Shown here piece after piece: positions 1 through 7,110 of a stretch of 28,917 nucleotides of DNA. The stretch is from CAZIWJ01 sp964542855 (lineage in GTDB: Bacteria; Bacteroidota; Bacteroidia; Cytophagales; Cyclobacteriaceae): the NCBI GenBank assembly GCA_964542855.1, contig CAZIWJ010000013.1, positions 1-28,917 of the forward strand. Reading direction: 5' to 3'. The position numbers and the translations under genes were made by a program. The notes beneath the pieces were generated by a model. The model searched no databases and was not told the origin of the DNA. It saw only the letters and a list, made by a program, of their open reading frames with translations. How positions within the stretch are numbered: the first letter of the stretch is position 1; each line of letters starts with the position of its first letter.

Positions 1-263
1 TGATTCAGACAACGAGGTGTTCAATGCTTTGTGACACATCCTTCGCCTGCTTGTTTAATGTTCTCATTTCTTCCAACATTTCCTGCGGTTGGCTTTCTTT
101 GCTTAGCACCTAACAAACAGGACAAAAAACGTATGGTCTTTATATCCCTTGCCTCATTATTTATAATCTGGAGGATTTTTTTAATGTTTTGAAAAGCATT
201 TTAATCAATAAAAAACTTGCTTATTTTTAGTTAATTTGCTGACAGCAAGAAAAATTAACATCC
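1..263. other. Leading stretch without a convincing gene
   Basis: No gene can be assigned with confidence. The minus strand holds a 34-residue open frame (109 down to 5, GTG start) with a helical, protein-like composition, which could be the relic of a C-terminus or chance. From about 120 the DNA becomes AT-rich and ends in an inverted repeat (230-259) just before the next ATG, so the right part is presumably the promoter and leader of the membrane protein gene at 264. Confidence 0.4.
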
Positions 264-677
264 ATGTTTTTATCCCGGGTTGGCCTTTCAATCATATTAG
301 TAGCCGGATTACTAAAAACTGTTTTCCAGGAAATCGACTGGAGTTCGTACTCGATCGGGTACGCCAGCGATTATAAATATACGCTGTACCTGATCACCTA
401 CGTGTTCTGCCTGTATACCCTTTGGGATAGCCGGTCTTTAAAACGCTGGAATACCCGCTATTCGGTTTGGATTGCCCGCCTGGCCGTATTAGGATACCTG
501 TGTTTCAACGGAAAAGATTTCTACGAGGCGTTCAGTACCTCCGGAATTAATTTTACCCGGCACTGGTACCTGCTATTACGATTATTAGTTGTACTCCCAC
601 TTACTATCTACCTGTTTATTACCCCCACCCGGCATCTGATTACCAAAAGTATAGAAGAGGAGCCTGCTGACCTTTGA
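264..677 (+). CDS. Small polytopic membrane protein, function unknown
   Basis: A 137-residue protein that I do not recognise as a named family. It has about four hydrophobic segments, near residues 4-20, 39-53, 68-82 and 102-119, joined by short loops rich in Tyr, Trp and Arg. The tail is acidic (EEEPADL). The N-terminus runs straight into a hydrophobic stretch without a signal-peptidase site, so it probably sits in the inner membrane. It lies upstream of the cbb3 oxidase assembly gene ccoI on the same strand with a gap of about 195 bases, so a shared role in respiration is possible but not shown. The ATG at 264 is the first start after an inverted repeat. The composition matches the neighbours. 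Confidence 0.7.
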   Translation: MFLSRVGLSIILVAGLLKTVFQEIDWSSYSIGYASDYKYTLYLITYVFCLYTLWDSRSLKRWNTRYSVWIARLAVLGYLCFNGKDFYEAFSTSGINFTRHWYLLLRLLVVLPLTIYLFITPTRHLITKSIEEEPADL

Positions 678-824
678 AATTATTGCATCAGCATTAGGCT
701 TTGCAACCTGGATTTTTGTACGTATTTAAAAAAACTGGAGCAAATGCACCGGCTTTTTAAATTTCAAGGAAGAATAATTCCTTTACTGGTGTAGCTGTAG
801 AGCCAACATTTAACACCCTTCCCA

Positions 825-838
825 CTGACATACATCAT
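825..838. promoter_or_regulatory. FNR/FixK-like half-palindrome before ccoI
   Basis: The sequence CTGAC-ATAC-ATCAT matches the Crp/Fnr-family consensus TTGAY-N4-RTCAA at 8 of 10 positions. It ends 34 bases before the ccoI ATG. A similar, more symmetric site lies before ccoS. cbb3 oxidase genes are controlled by FNR/FixK regulators in many bacteria; application here is inference. Confidence 0.35.
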
Positions 839-872
839 ACTCTTTACTACTTTCCGCAATGTAATTTGAAGT

Positions 873-3290
873 ATGAATGCTACAGTTAAAAGTCCTACAC
901 AAGAGCAGACCACCTGTTACCATTGCGGTGATCCGTGCCCGAAAGGCCATGCGGTTCACTACGATGATAAACCCTTCTGTTGCTCCGGGTGTCAGACGGT
1001 ATACGAAATCCTGCAGCACAACAACCTGTGCCAGTACTACGAAATAAACCAGTCGCCCGGCGCCAGCCAGCAGGGTGCTCCCTTACTGGAAAAATATACT
1101 TTCCTCGATAACCCGGATATTGCCCGCGAGCTGCACGATTATTTAGATGAGGACGCTGCGAGGATTACTTTCTTTCTTCCCAATGTGCATTGCAGTTCCT
1201 GCATCTGGCTGCTGGAGCAACTGCCGGCACTCAGGAACGGAATACGACAAAGCCGGGTGAATTTTACCAGGAAAAACATCCAGATTACCTACCTGCCCCG
1301 GCAAATTAGCTTAAGAGAGCTGGTAGAACAACTCGCTGCCCTGGGCTACCCGCCCGATATTTCGCTGGCTACCGGCGAAGAGAAAAAGAACCGGAAAAAT
1401 AACCGCCAGCTTATTTTGAAAATCGGTATTGCCGGGTTCTGCTTTGGCAACGTAATGATGTTCAGCTTCCCGGAATATCTCGATTCCGACTTTCAACTAA
1501 CCGCTGAATATAAAGAGCTGTTTGCTTACCTGAACATCCTACTTTCCCTGCCAGTACTGTTTTATTCCGGGTCGGGCTATTTTGTTTCCGCCTGGAAGGG
1601 GCTCAGGCACCGTTTTGTAAATATCGACGTGCCCATTAGCCTGGGCATACTGGTATTGTTTACCCGTAGCCTCTGGGAAATTCTGTCTCATACCGGAATC
1701 GGCTATCTGGATTCGCTGTGCGGGCTGGTGTTCTTTTTACTTATCGGGCGTTGGTACCAGCAGAAAACCTACCAGGCTTTATCGTTTGAACGCGATTACA
1801 CCTCGTACTTTCCACTGGCCGTAACCCGGTTAGTGAATCATGAAGAAGAGGCTATTCCGCTGAAGCAGGTGGAAATCGGTGACCGCCTGCTCATTAGGAA
1901 CCAGGAGTTAATTCCAGCCGACGGTATCCTGATGAAGAACGATGCTCACATCGATTACAGCTTTGTAACCGGTGAATCGGTGCCGGTAAGTAAAACCAGC
2001 GGCGATGAAGTGTTCGCCGGTGGGCGCCAAACCGGATCTTCAATTATAATAGAAGTTCGAAGGCCGGTAACCAACTCCTACCTTACAGACTTATGGAACC
2101 AGGACGTATTTGGTAAAGAGAAGCACGCCGGACTGCAGAACCTGGTCGACCAGCTTAGCCGCTACTTTACAGCTGTTATCATCGGCATTGCCGTACTCAC
2201 AGGCATTTACTGGTATTTTAACGATACCAGCCTGGTTATGAACACGGTTACTTCCGTTTTAATCGTGGCCTGTCCCTGCGCGTTGGCCCTTTGTTTGCCG
2301 TTTGCTTACGGGCATACGCAGCGGATATTCGGGCGCTTCGGCCTGTACCTGAAAAATACCGACACGCTGCCGTTAATGGCCAGGGCTGCCCAACTGGTGT
2401 TCGATAAAACCGGCACCATTACGCATGCTGAAAAGCAGGAAGTGAACTGGAACGGGGAACCCCTGAACGATTACCAGAACCAGTTACTCTTCGCCATTAC
2501 CCGGCAGTCGGCCCATCCTCTGAGCCGGATTATTAATCAGTCGATCCCGGAAAACAGAGAAGGTTTACCGGTTGAAGATTACACGGAGGAAAGCGGCCGG
2601 GGCCTGATTGCCCGGATAGACGGGATGGAAGTGAAGCTGGGATCGGCAGCCTACCTCCAGCCCGATGTACCTGCTACTGGCAGCGGCACCCAGGTGCACC
2701 TGGCAATCAATAATGTTCACCTCGGCTGGTTCCACTTCGAGAATACTTATCGCCCCGGATTATTTAACCAGCTTCAGGAGTTGGGTGGTAAGTACGACCT
2801 GCATTTACTTTCGGGCGACCAGGACCAGGAGGCGCAAAAGCTTAAACCCTATTTTAAATCGCTTCATTTTAACCAGTCGCCCGTCGATAAACTCAACTAC
2901 ATTAACCGCCTGAAAAAAGAACAGGCCGGGTACACGCTAATGATCGGGGATGGGTTAAACGACGCCGGGGCTTTGCAGCAAAGCGATGTGGGTATTGCCC
3001 TTGCCGATGATTTGCACCGGTTCACTCCAGCTTGTGATGCCATTATGGACAGCAAGAGGTTTGGCCTGCTGAACCGGTTTCTGGCCTTTAGCCAGCATAC
3101 GCAAAAAACCGTAAAACAGGCCTTTGTCCTTTCGTTTCTCTACAACCTGGTGGGCCTCGGATTTGCGGTGAGTGGCTTTCTTACCCCGCTGGTTGCTGCT
3201 ATCCTGATGCCCGTGAGTTCGCTTACGATTGTAAGTTTCATTACCCTCCGGGTAGAGTGGCTACGAAAAAAGATATTTGGCAAAAGCTAA
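873..3290 (+). CDS. ccoI: cbb3 oxidase-associated copper P1B-type ATPase CcoI (FixI)
   Basis: An 805-residue heavy-metal P-type ATPase that moves copper across the inner membrane for insertion into the CuB centre of cbb3 oxidase. Domains in order: an N-terminal cysteine cluster typical of FixI/CcoI (C15xxC18, C36-C37xxC40), an HMA metal-binding domain with C107-SS-C110, an actuator segment with TGES (366-369), the membrane CPC motif in ACPCAL (C467, C469), the phosphorylated Asp in DKTGT (D511), an HP motif in SAHPLS (about 547-552), and the hinge GDGLND (692-697). All catalytic motifs are intact and the length is normal for the family. It is followed by ccoS and the oxidase structural genes. 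The ATG at 873 is used because the cysteine cluster follows closely. An FNR-like site lies about 35 bases upstream. Confidence 0.96.
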   Translation: MNATVKSPTQEQTTCYHCGDPCPKGHAVHYDDKPFCCSGCQTVYEILQHNNLCQYYEINQSPGASQQGAPLLEKYTFLDNPDIARELHDYLDEDAARITFFLPNVHCSSCIWLLEQLPALRNGIRQSRVNFTRKNIQITYLPRQISLRELVEQLAALGYPPDISLATGEEKKNRKNNRQLILKIGIAGFCFGNVMMFSFPEYLDSDFQLTAEYKELFAYLNILLSLPVLFYSGSGYFVSAWKGLRHRFVNIDVPISLGILVLFTRSLWEILSHTGIGYLDSLCGLVFFLLIGRWYQQKTYQALSFERDYTSYFPLAVTRLVNHEEEAIPLKQVEIGDRLLIRNQELIPADGILMKNDAHIDYSFVTGESVPVSKTSGDEVFAGGRQTGSSIIIEVRRPVTNSYLTDLWNQDVFGKEKHAGLQNLVDQLSRYFTAVIIGIAVLTGIYWYFNDTSLVMNTVTSVLIVACPCALALCLPFAYGHTQRIFGRFGLYLKNTDTLPLMARAAQLVFDKTGTITHAEKQEVNWNGEPLNDYQNQLLFAITRQSAHPLSRIINQSIPENREGLPVEDYTEESGRGLIARIDGMEVKLGSAAYLQPDVPATGSGTQVHLAINNVHLGWFHFENTYRPGLFNQLQELGGKYDLHLLSGDQDQEAQKLKPYFKSLHFNQSPVDKLNYINRLKKEQAGYTLMIGDGLNDAGALQQSDVGIALADDLHRFTPACDAIMDSKRFGLLNRFLAFSQHTQKTVKQAFVLSFLYNLVGLGFAVSGFLTPLVAAILMPVSSLTIVSFITLRVEWLRKKIFGKS

Positions 3291-3342
3291 TTCAATTAGG
3301 TAAGCCGTAAGCTGGTTCTCCTTTAACGGGAATCATGGCGAC

Positions 3343-3360
3343 ACATGACTGGTGTCATGT
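3343..3360. promoter_or_regulatory. Perfect 7-4-7 palindrome before ccoS, FNR/FixK-like
   Basis: ACATGAC-TGGT-GTCATGT is a perfect inverted repeat. Its core ATGAC-N4-GTCAT differs from the FNR/FixK consensus TTGAC-N4-GTCAA only at the two symmetric outer bases. A weak -7-like element, TAGTTTAA (3387-3394), lies about 39 bases downstream centre to centre, roughly where a class II Fnr-type activator site would sit. The following ATG is at 3406. Predicted operator for ccoS-ccoNO-ccoQ-ccoP. Confidence 0.45.
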
Positions 3361-3405
3361 AGTTAAGGGCTTGCTCCCTCTTATTTTAGTTTAAAATTTA
3401 TCCTA

Positions 3406-3579
3406 ATGGAGATCATATTCTTACTTATTGGTATTAGCCTGGTTCTTGCCTTCTTATTCCTGGGGTCGTTTATCTGGGCCACGAAAAGCGGTCAGTTTGA
3501 TGATGATTACACGCCTTCCATCCGGATGCTATTTGACGATAAACCTGACAATAAAATTGAAAACCATTCTGAACATTAA
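3406..3579 (+). CDS. ccoS: cbb3-type cytochrome oxidase assembly protein CcoS
   Basis: A 57-residue membrane protein beginning MEIIFLLIGISLVLAF, with one transmembrane helix (about 3-25), then the family hallmark SFIWATKSGQFDD, in which the residues after the helix are conserved across CcoS proteins. In proteobacteria CcoS is needed for insertion of haem and copper into the CcoN subunit. It lies between ccoI and ccoNO, as in many cco loci, and its stop is 11 bases before the ccoNO ATG, so the two are probably cotranscribed. The tail is acidic and hydrophilic. The ATG at 3406 follows the predicted FNR-like site and promoter. It is a short gene but the identification is secure from context and motif. 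Confidence 0.92.
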   Translation: MEIIFLLIGISLVLAFLFLGSFIWATKSGQFDDDYTPSIRMLFDDKPDNKIENHSEH

Positions 3580-3590
3580 ACCAGTCCGTT

Positions 3591-5771
3591 ATGGCAACTA
3601 ACGTTACAACTTCGGGAGCGCACTCCGGTATGCTCACTGAAAAAAGCCAACTGGAAACTTTTTTCTACGACAACCAGATTGTCCGCATGTTTGCCATTGC
3701 CACTTCGCTGTGGGGAGCTGTGGGAATGCTGGCTGGCCTGGCCATTGCTTTACAGTTGGTTTACCCGGCACTTAACTTTGGTGTGGAATACACCACTTTC
3801 GGCCGGCTCCGACCACTTCATACGAACGCAGTAATATTTGCATTTGTGGGAAACAGCTTATTTACGGCTGTTTATTACTCTCTACAGCGGTTATGTAAAA
3901 CCCGGATGTACAGCGACTTCCTGAGCCGCTTTCACTTCTGGGGCTGGCAGCTAATTATTGTGGCTGCGGCAATAACCCTACCGCTCGGTTTTAACTCCAG
4001 TAAAGAATATGCCGAACTGGAATGGCCCATCGACATTGCCATTGCGGTAATTTGGGTAGTATTTGGTTGGAACATGTTTGGTACGATTATGCGCCGTCGT
4101 GAGCGACACCTTTACGTGGCCATCTGGTTCTACATTGCTACGTTTGTTACAGTTGCGGTACTGCACATTTTCAATAGCCTGGTAATACCGGTTAGTTTAT
4201 TCAAGAGTTATACCGTATACGCCGGCGTTCAGGATGCACTGGTACAATGGTGGTACGGTCATAACGCGGTGGCTTTCTTCCTTACTACGCCTATTCTCGG
4301 AATGATGTATTATTTTGTTCCCAAAGCTGCCAACCGCCCGGTATACTCGTACCGGCTTTCGATCATTCACTTCTGGGCCCTGATTTTTATTTACATCTGG
4401 GCGGGCCCTCACCACTTACTTTACAACTCTTTACCCAACTGGGCGCAATCATTAGGTACTGTTTTCTCAATAATGCTAATTGCTCCATCGTGGGGGGGTA
4501 TGCTGAACGGGTTATTAACTTTGCGCGGTGCCTGGGACAAGGTTCGTGAAGACCCTGTACTGAAGTTCTTCGTGGTTGCAATTACCTGTTACGGGATGGC
4601 AACGTTCGAAGGCCCGATGCTCAGCCTGAAGAACGTAAATGCCATTGCCCACTTTACCGACTGGATTATTGCCCACGTACACGTTGGTGGAATTGGCTGG
4701 AACGGATTTATGGCCTTCGGTATGCTCTACTACCTAATCCCTAAAATGTGGAACACCGGCATTTACTCCAAGAAACTGGCCAACCTGCACTTTTGGTTAG
4801 GAACACTGGGTATCATTTTCTACGTGGTACCAATTTACTGGGCTGGTTTTACACAGAGCTTAATGTGGAAAGAATTCACCGCTGAAGGCATGCTGCGTTA
4901 CCCAAACTTCCTGGAAACCGTTACCCAGATTCGCCCGATGCACATGCTCCGCGCCGGGGGTGGTAGCTTATACCTGATCGGGGTATTCATTATGGTGTAT
5001 AACCTCATTAAAACAGCCTACCAGGGTAAATTCACCGCTAACGAAAAAGCCCAGGCTGCCCCATTAGCCAAGAATTACAAGGCACCGAAGAACGAGCACT
5101 GGCACCGCAGGCTGTTCGAACGTCGCCCGGTTACCCTGCTCGTTTGGAGTACCGTTGCCATCCTTATTGGTGGTTTGGTAGAAATTGTTCCCATGATTTT
5201 GGTGAAGTCTAATGTACCAACCATTTCATCGGTTAAGCCTTACACACCATTGGAACTGGAGGGCAGGGATGTTTACATTAAAGAAGGATGTAATAACTGC
5301 CACTCCCAGATGATTCGGCCATTCCGTTCTGAAACCGAGCGTTACGGGGAATACGCCAAGGCGGGTGAATTTGTATACGATCATCCATTCCTCTGGGGGT
5401 CGCGCCGAACCGGTCCGGACCTTATGCGAATTGGTGGCAAATACCCCGACTCATGGCACTACCACCACATGCTAGACCCCGAGTCGATGTCGCCCGGTTC
5501 CATTATGCCGCCGTACCCCTGGTTGTTCGAGAAATCGGTTGCTACCGATGGTACCGCAGATAAGATCTCTGTCATGCGTAAACTGGGCGTACCATACCCT
5601 GAAGGTTACGAAGACTACGTAGTGGAAGACATGGAAGAGCAGGCCGAAACCATTACTAAAAACCTGGCAGAAAGTGGTATCGAAGTAGCCAACGATACAG
5701 AAATCGTTGCCCTCATTGCATACCTGCAGCGCCTGGGAACCGATATCAGTAAGGGTACAGCTGAAAAATAA
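3591..5771 (+). CDS. ccoNO: Fused cbb3-type cytochrome c oxidase subunits I and II (CcoN-CcoO)
   Basis: A 726-residue fusion of the catalytic subunit CcoN (about 1-480) and the monohaem cytochrome c subunit CcoO (about 510-726). The CcoN part has the haem b and haem b3 ligand histidines (H77; H362 and H364 in AHVHVGG), the CuB ligands (H224 in WYGHNAV; H274 and H275 in AGPHHL), and Y268, which aligns by spacing with the Tyr cross-linked to His in the Pseudomonas enzyme. The CcoO part begins with a membrane anchor (about 513-538), then haem c site C567-NN-C570-H571 and a likely axial Met in SIMPPYPW (M639). The enzyme reduces oxygen to water with high affinity and pumps protons. Fusion of N and O is usual in Bacteroidota. 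It follows ccoS closely and is followed by a strong hairpin. Confidence 0.97.
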   Translation: MATNVTTSGAHSGMLTEKSQLETFFYDNQIVRMFAIATSLWGAVGMLAGLAIALQLVYPALNFGVEYTTFGRLRPLHTNAVIFAFVGNSLFTAVYYSLQRLCKTRMYSDFLSRFHFWGWQLIIVAAAITLPLGFNSSKEYAELEWPIDIAIAVIWVVFGWNMFGTIMRRRERHLYVAIWFYIATFVTVAVLHIFNSLVIPVSLFKSYTVYAGVQDALVQWWYGHNAVAFFLTTPILGMMYYFVPKAANRPVYSYRLSIIHFWALIFIYIWAGPHHLLYNSLPNWAQSLGTVFSIMLIAPSWGGMLNGLLTLRGAWDKVREDPVLKFFVVAITCYGMATFEGPMLSLKNVNAIAHFTDWIIAHVHVGGIGWNGFMAFGMLYYLIPKMWNTGIYSKKLANLHFWLGTLGIIFYVVPIYWAGFTQSLMWKEFTAEGMLRYPNFLETVTQIRPMHMLRAGGGSLYLIGVFIMVYNLIKTAYQGKFTANEKAQAAPLAKNYKAPKNEHWHRRLFERRPVTLLVWSTVAILIGGLVEIVPMILVKSNVPTISSVKPYTPLELEGRDVYIKEGCNNCHSQMIRPFRSETERYGEYAKAGEFVYDHPFLWGSRRTGPDLMRIGGKYPDSWHYHHMLDPESMSPGSIMPPYPWLFEKSVATDGTADKISVMRKLGVPYPEGYEDYVVEDMEEQAETITKNLAESGIEVANDTEIVALIAYLQRLGTDISKGTAEK

Positions 5772-5781
5772 ATAACCATAT

Positions 5782-5810
5782 CCCCTTTACCGGCAATACC
5801 GGTAGAGGGG
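5782..5810 (+). other. Strong mRNA hairpin between ccoNO and ccoQ
   Basis: A 12-base left arm (5782-5793, CCCCTTTACCGG) pairs with 5799-5810 (CCGGTAGAGGGG) through 11 Watson-Crick pairs and one G-U pair around a 5-base loop. No T-tract follows, so it is not a classic intrinsic terminator. It sits 10 bases after the ccoNO stop and 16 bases before ccoQ. A role in transcript processing or 3' stability of the ccoS-ccoNO message is inference. Confidence 0.6.
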
Positions 5811-5826
5811 CAAACTCCTCAACATT

Positions 5827-6024
5827 ATGATGAAATTTATCAAATCGCATGTGGCTACGATCGATGGAGTGGAAATATTCCCCATCATCTCGCTGGTCAT
5901 CTTTTTTGTCTTCTTTACCCTGTTACTGATTTACGTAGTACGCTTTACCAAAGAGCAGGTAAAAGAAGTGGAGCAGCTTCCGCTGGAAGACGGCACAACC
6001 GAATTTTCCCCTTTTAATACCTGA
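5827..6024 (+). CDS. ccoQ: Small cbb3 oxidase subunit, CcoQ-like
   Basis: A 65-residue protein with one transmembrane helix (about 19-41, FPIISLVIFFVFFTLLLIYV) preceded by a short amphipathic start and followed by a charged tail (TKEQVKEVEQLPLEDG). Size, topology and position between ccoNO and ccoP match CcoQ/FixQ, a small subunit that stabilises the association of CcoP with the core in other bacteria. Sequence conservation in this family is low, so the call leans on context. Two consecutive ATG codons (5827 and 5830) could each be the start. It ends 4 bases before the ccoP ATG, which points to cotranscription. Confidence 0.8.
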   Translation: MMKFIKSHVATIDGVEIFPIISLVIFFVFFTLLLIYVVRFTKEQVKEVEQLPLEDGTTEFSPFNT

Positions 6025-6028
6025 AGCC

Positions 6029-6982
6029 ATGAATAAAATAAAACCTATTCTATATCTATTTCTGTTTACTATTGCACTGTTGGGCGTGCACTCGACCGGC
6101 TTCGCCCAGGAGGTAGTAAGCAACGCTGCAGCAGGTGAAGCCGCTTCCGGAAACTGGTTGGTTAATAACGCCCAGGAAGTACTCGTTTTTGCCATTATGG
6201 CAGTTGAACTAATTGTACTGTTGGTAATTGGTGTCCTGTTTTTTGTCATCAAATTCCTGGCCATTGAAATCGTAAAACAGCGCCAGGCGGCCATTGCCTA
6301 TCAGCAAGCCAACGGCATTGCCGTAAAAGATGAAGCCGAAGATGAAGCCGAAGAAGAGGAACTGGAAAGTAGCGAAAGCTTCCTGAACCGGGTAATGAAA
6401 AACCTTACCGACGCAGTTCCGGTGGAACGCGAAACAGAAGTAATGACCGATCATGATTACGACGGTATTGTAGAGCTTGACAATAATCTTCCTCCCTGGT
6501 GGGTGGCCATGTTTTACGTTACCATTGCTTTCGGGATCGTTTACATTTTACATTTCCACGTATTGGGCACCGGTGAATTGCAGGATGAAGAGTATAAAAC
6601 TGAAATGGCAGTTGCCCAGGCAGAAATTGAAGCATACCGGGCTACTATGGAAAATAGCGTAGACGAAACAAACGTAACCGCTGTTGACGACCCCGCGAGG
6701 CTGGCCAGTGGAAAAACCATTTTTGAAGCCAACTGTGCGGCCTGCCATGCTGCCGACGGTGGCGGGGGTGTAGGCCCAAACCTCACCGATGAGTACTGGA
6801 TACACGGAGGAGACATAAAAAGTGTGTTTGTAACCATTAAAAACGGAGTGCCCTCAAAAGGGATGATTGCCTGGAAATCGCAGTTATCGCCCGGTCAGAT
6901 TCAGGAAGTAAGCAGTTATCTTCTTACCCTGGTAGGAACTACTCCAGCTAATCCGAAAGAGCCGCAGGGCGACAAAGAGTAA
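6029..6982 (+). CDS. ccoP: cbb3-type cytochrome c oxidase subunit III (CcoP), one haem c
   Basis: A 317-residue membrane-anchored cytochrome c that passes electrons to CcoO. In order: a hydrophobic start ending in GFAQ, probably a cleaved signal (1-26); a membrane helix (about 49-77); a very acidic loop (residues 101-115, DEAEDEAEEEELESS); the family motif DNNLPPWW (151-158) before a second helix (about 157-178); and a cytochrome domain with C236-AA-C239-H240 and a probable axial Met in SKGMIAW (M279). Only one CXXCH is present, whereas proteobacterial CcoP usually has two; one-haem forms occur in Bacteroidota. The ATG at 6029 follows the ccoQ stop by 4 bases. The gap to ccoG is 128 bases. 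Confidence 0.95.
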   Translation: MNKIKPILYLFLFTIALLGVHSTGFAQEVVSNAAAGEAASGNWLVNNAQEVLVFAIMAVELIVLLVIGVLFFVIKFLAIEIVKQRQAAIAYQQANGIAVKDEAEDEAEEEELESSESFLNRVMKNLTDAVPVERETEVMTDHDYDGIVELDNNLPPWWVAMFYVTIAFGIVYILHFHVLGTGELQDEEYKTEMAVAQAEIEAYRATMENSVDETNVTAVDDPARLASGKTIFEANCAACHAADGGGGVGPNLTDEYWIHGGDIKSVFVTIKNGVPSKGMIAWKSQLSPGQIQEVSSYLLTLVGTTPANPKEPQGDKE

Positions 6983-7110
6983 TATCTTAAACCGGGCTTT
7001 TCGTACGCGTTGAAAATGCACGCGAACCATGAGCAATATATAAATTATACTTTACTGGCGCACGTGTTCTAACGCCCCATCGCCTACAAAATTTAACGAA
7101 AGATACCACT

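Noticed and set aside
766..783. AAGGAA-N6-TTCCTT inverted repeat as a terminator after the first gene
   Set aside because: Stem is only 6 bp, AT-rich, with no T-tract after it.
5923..6294. Minus-strand open frame opposite ccoQ and ccoP
   Set aside because: It lies over two well-identified oxidase genes and encodes no recognisable protein; a shadow of coding sequence.
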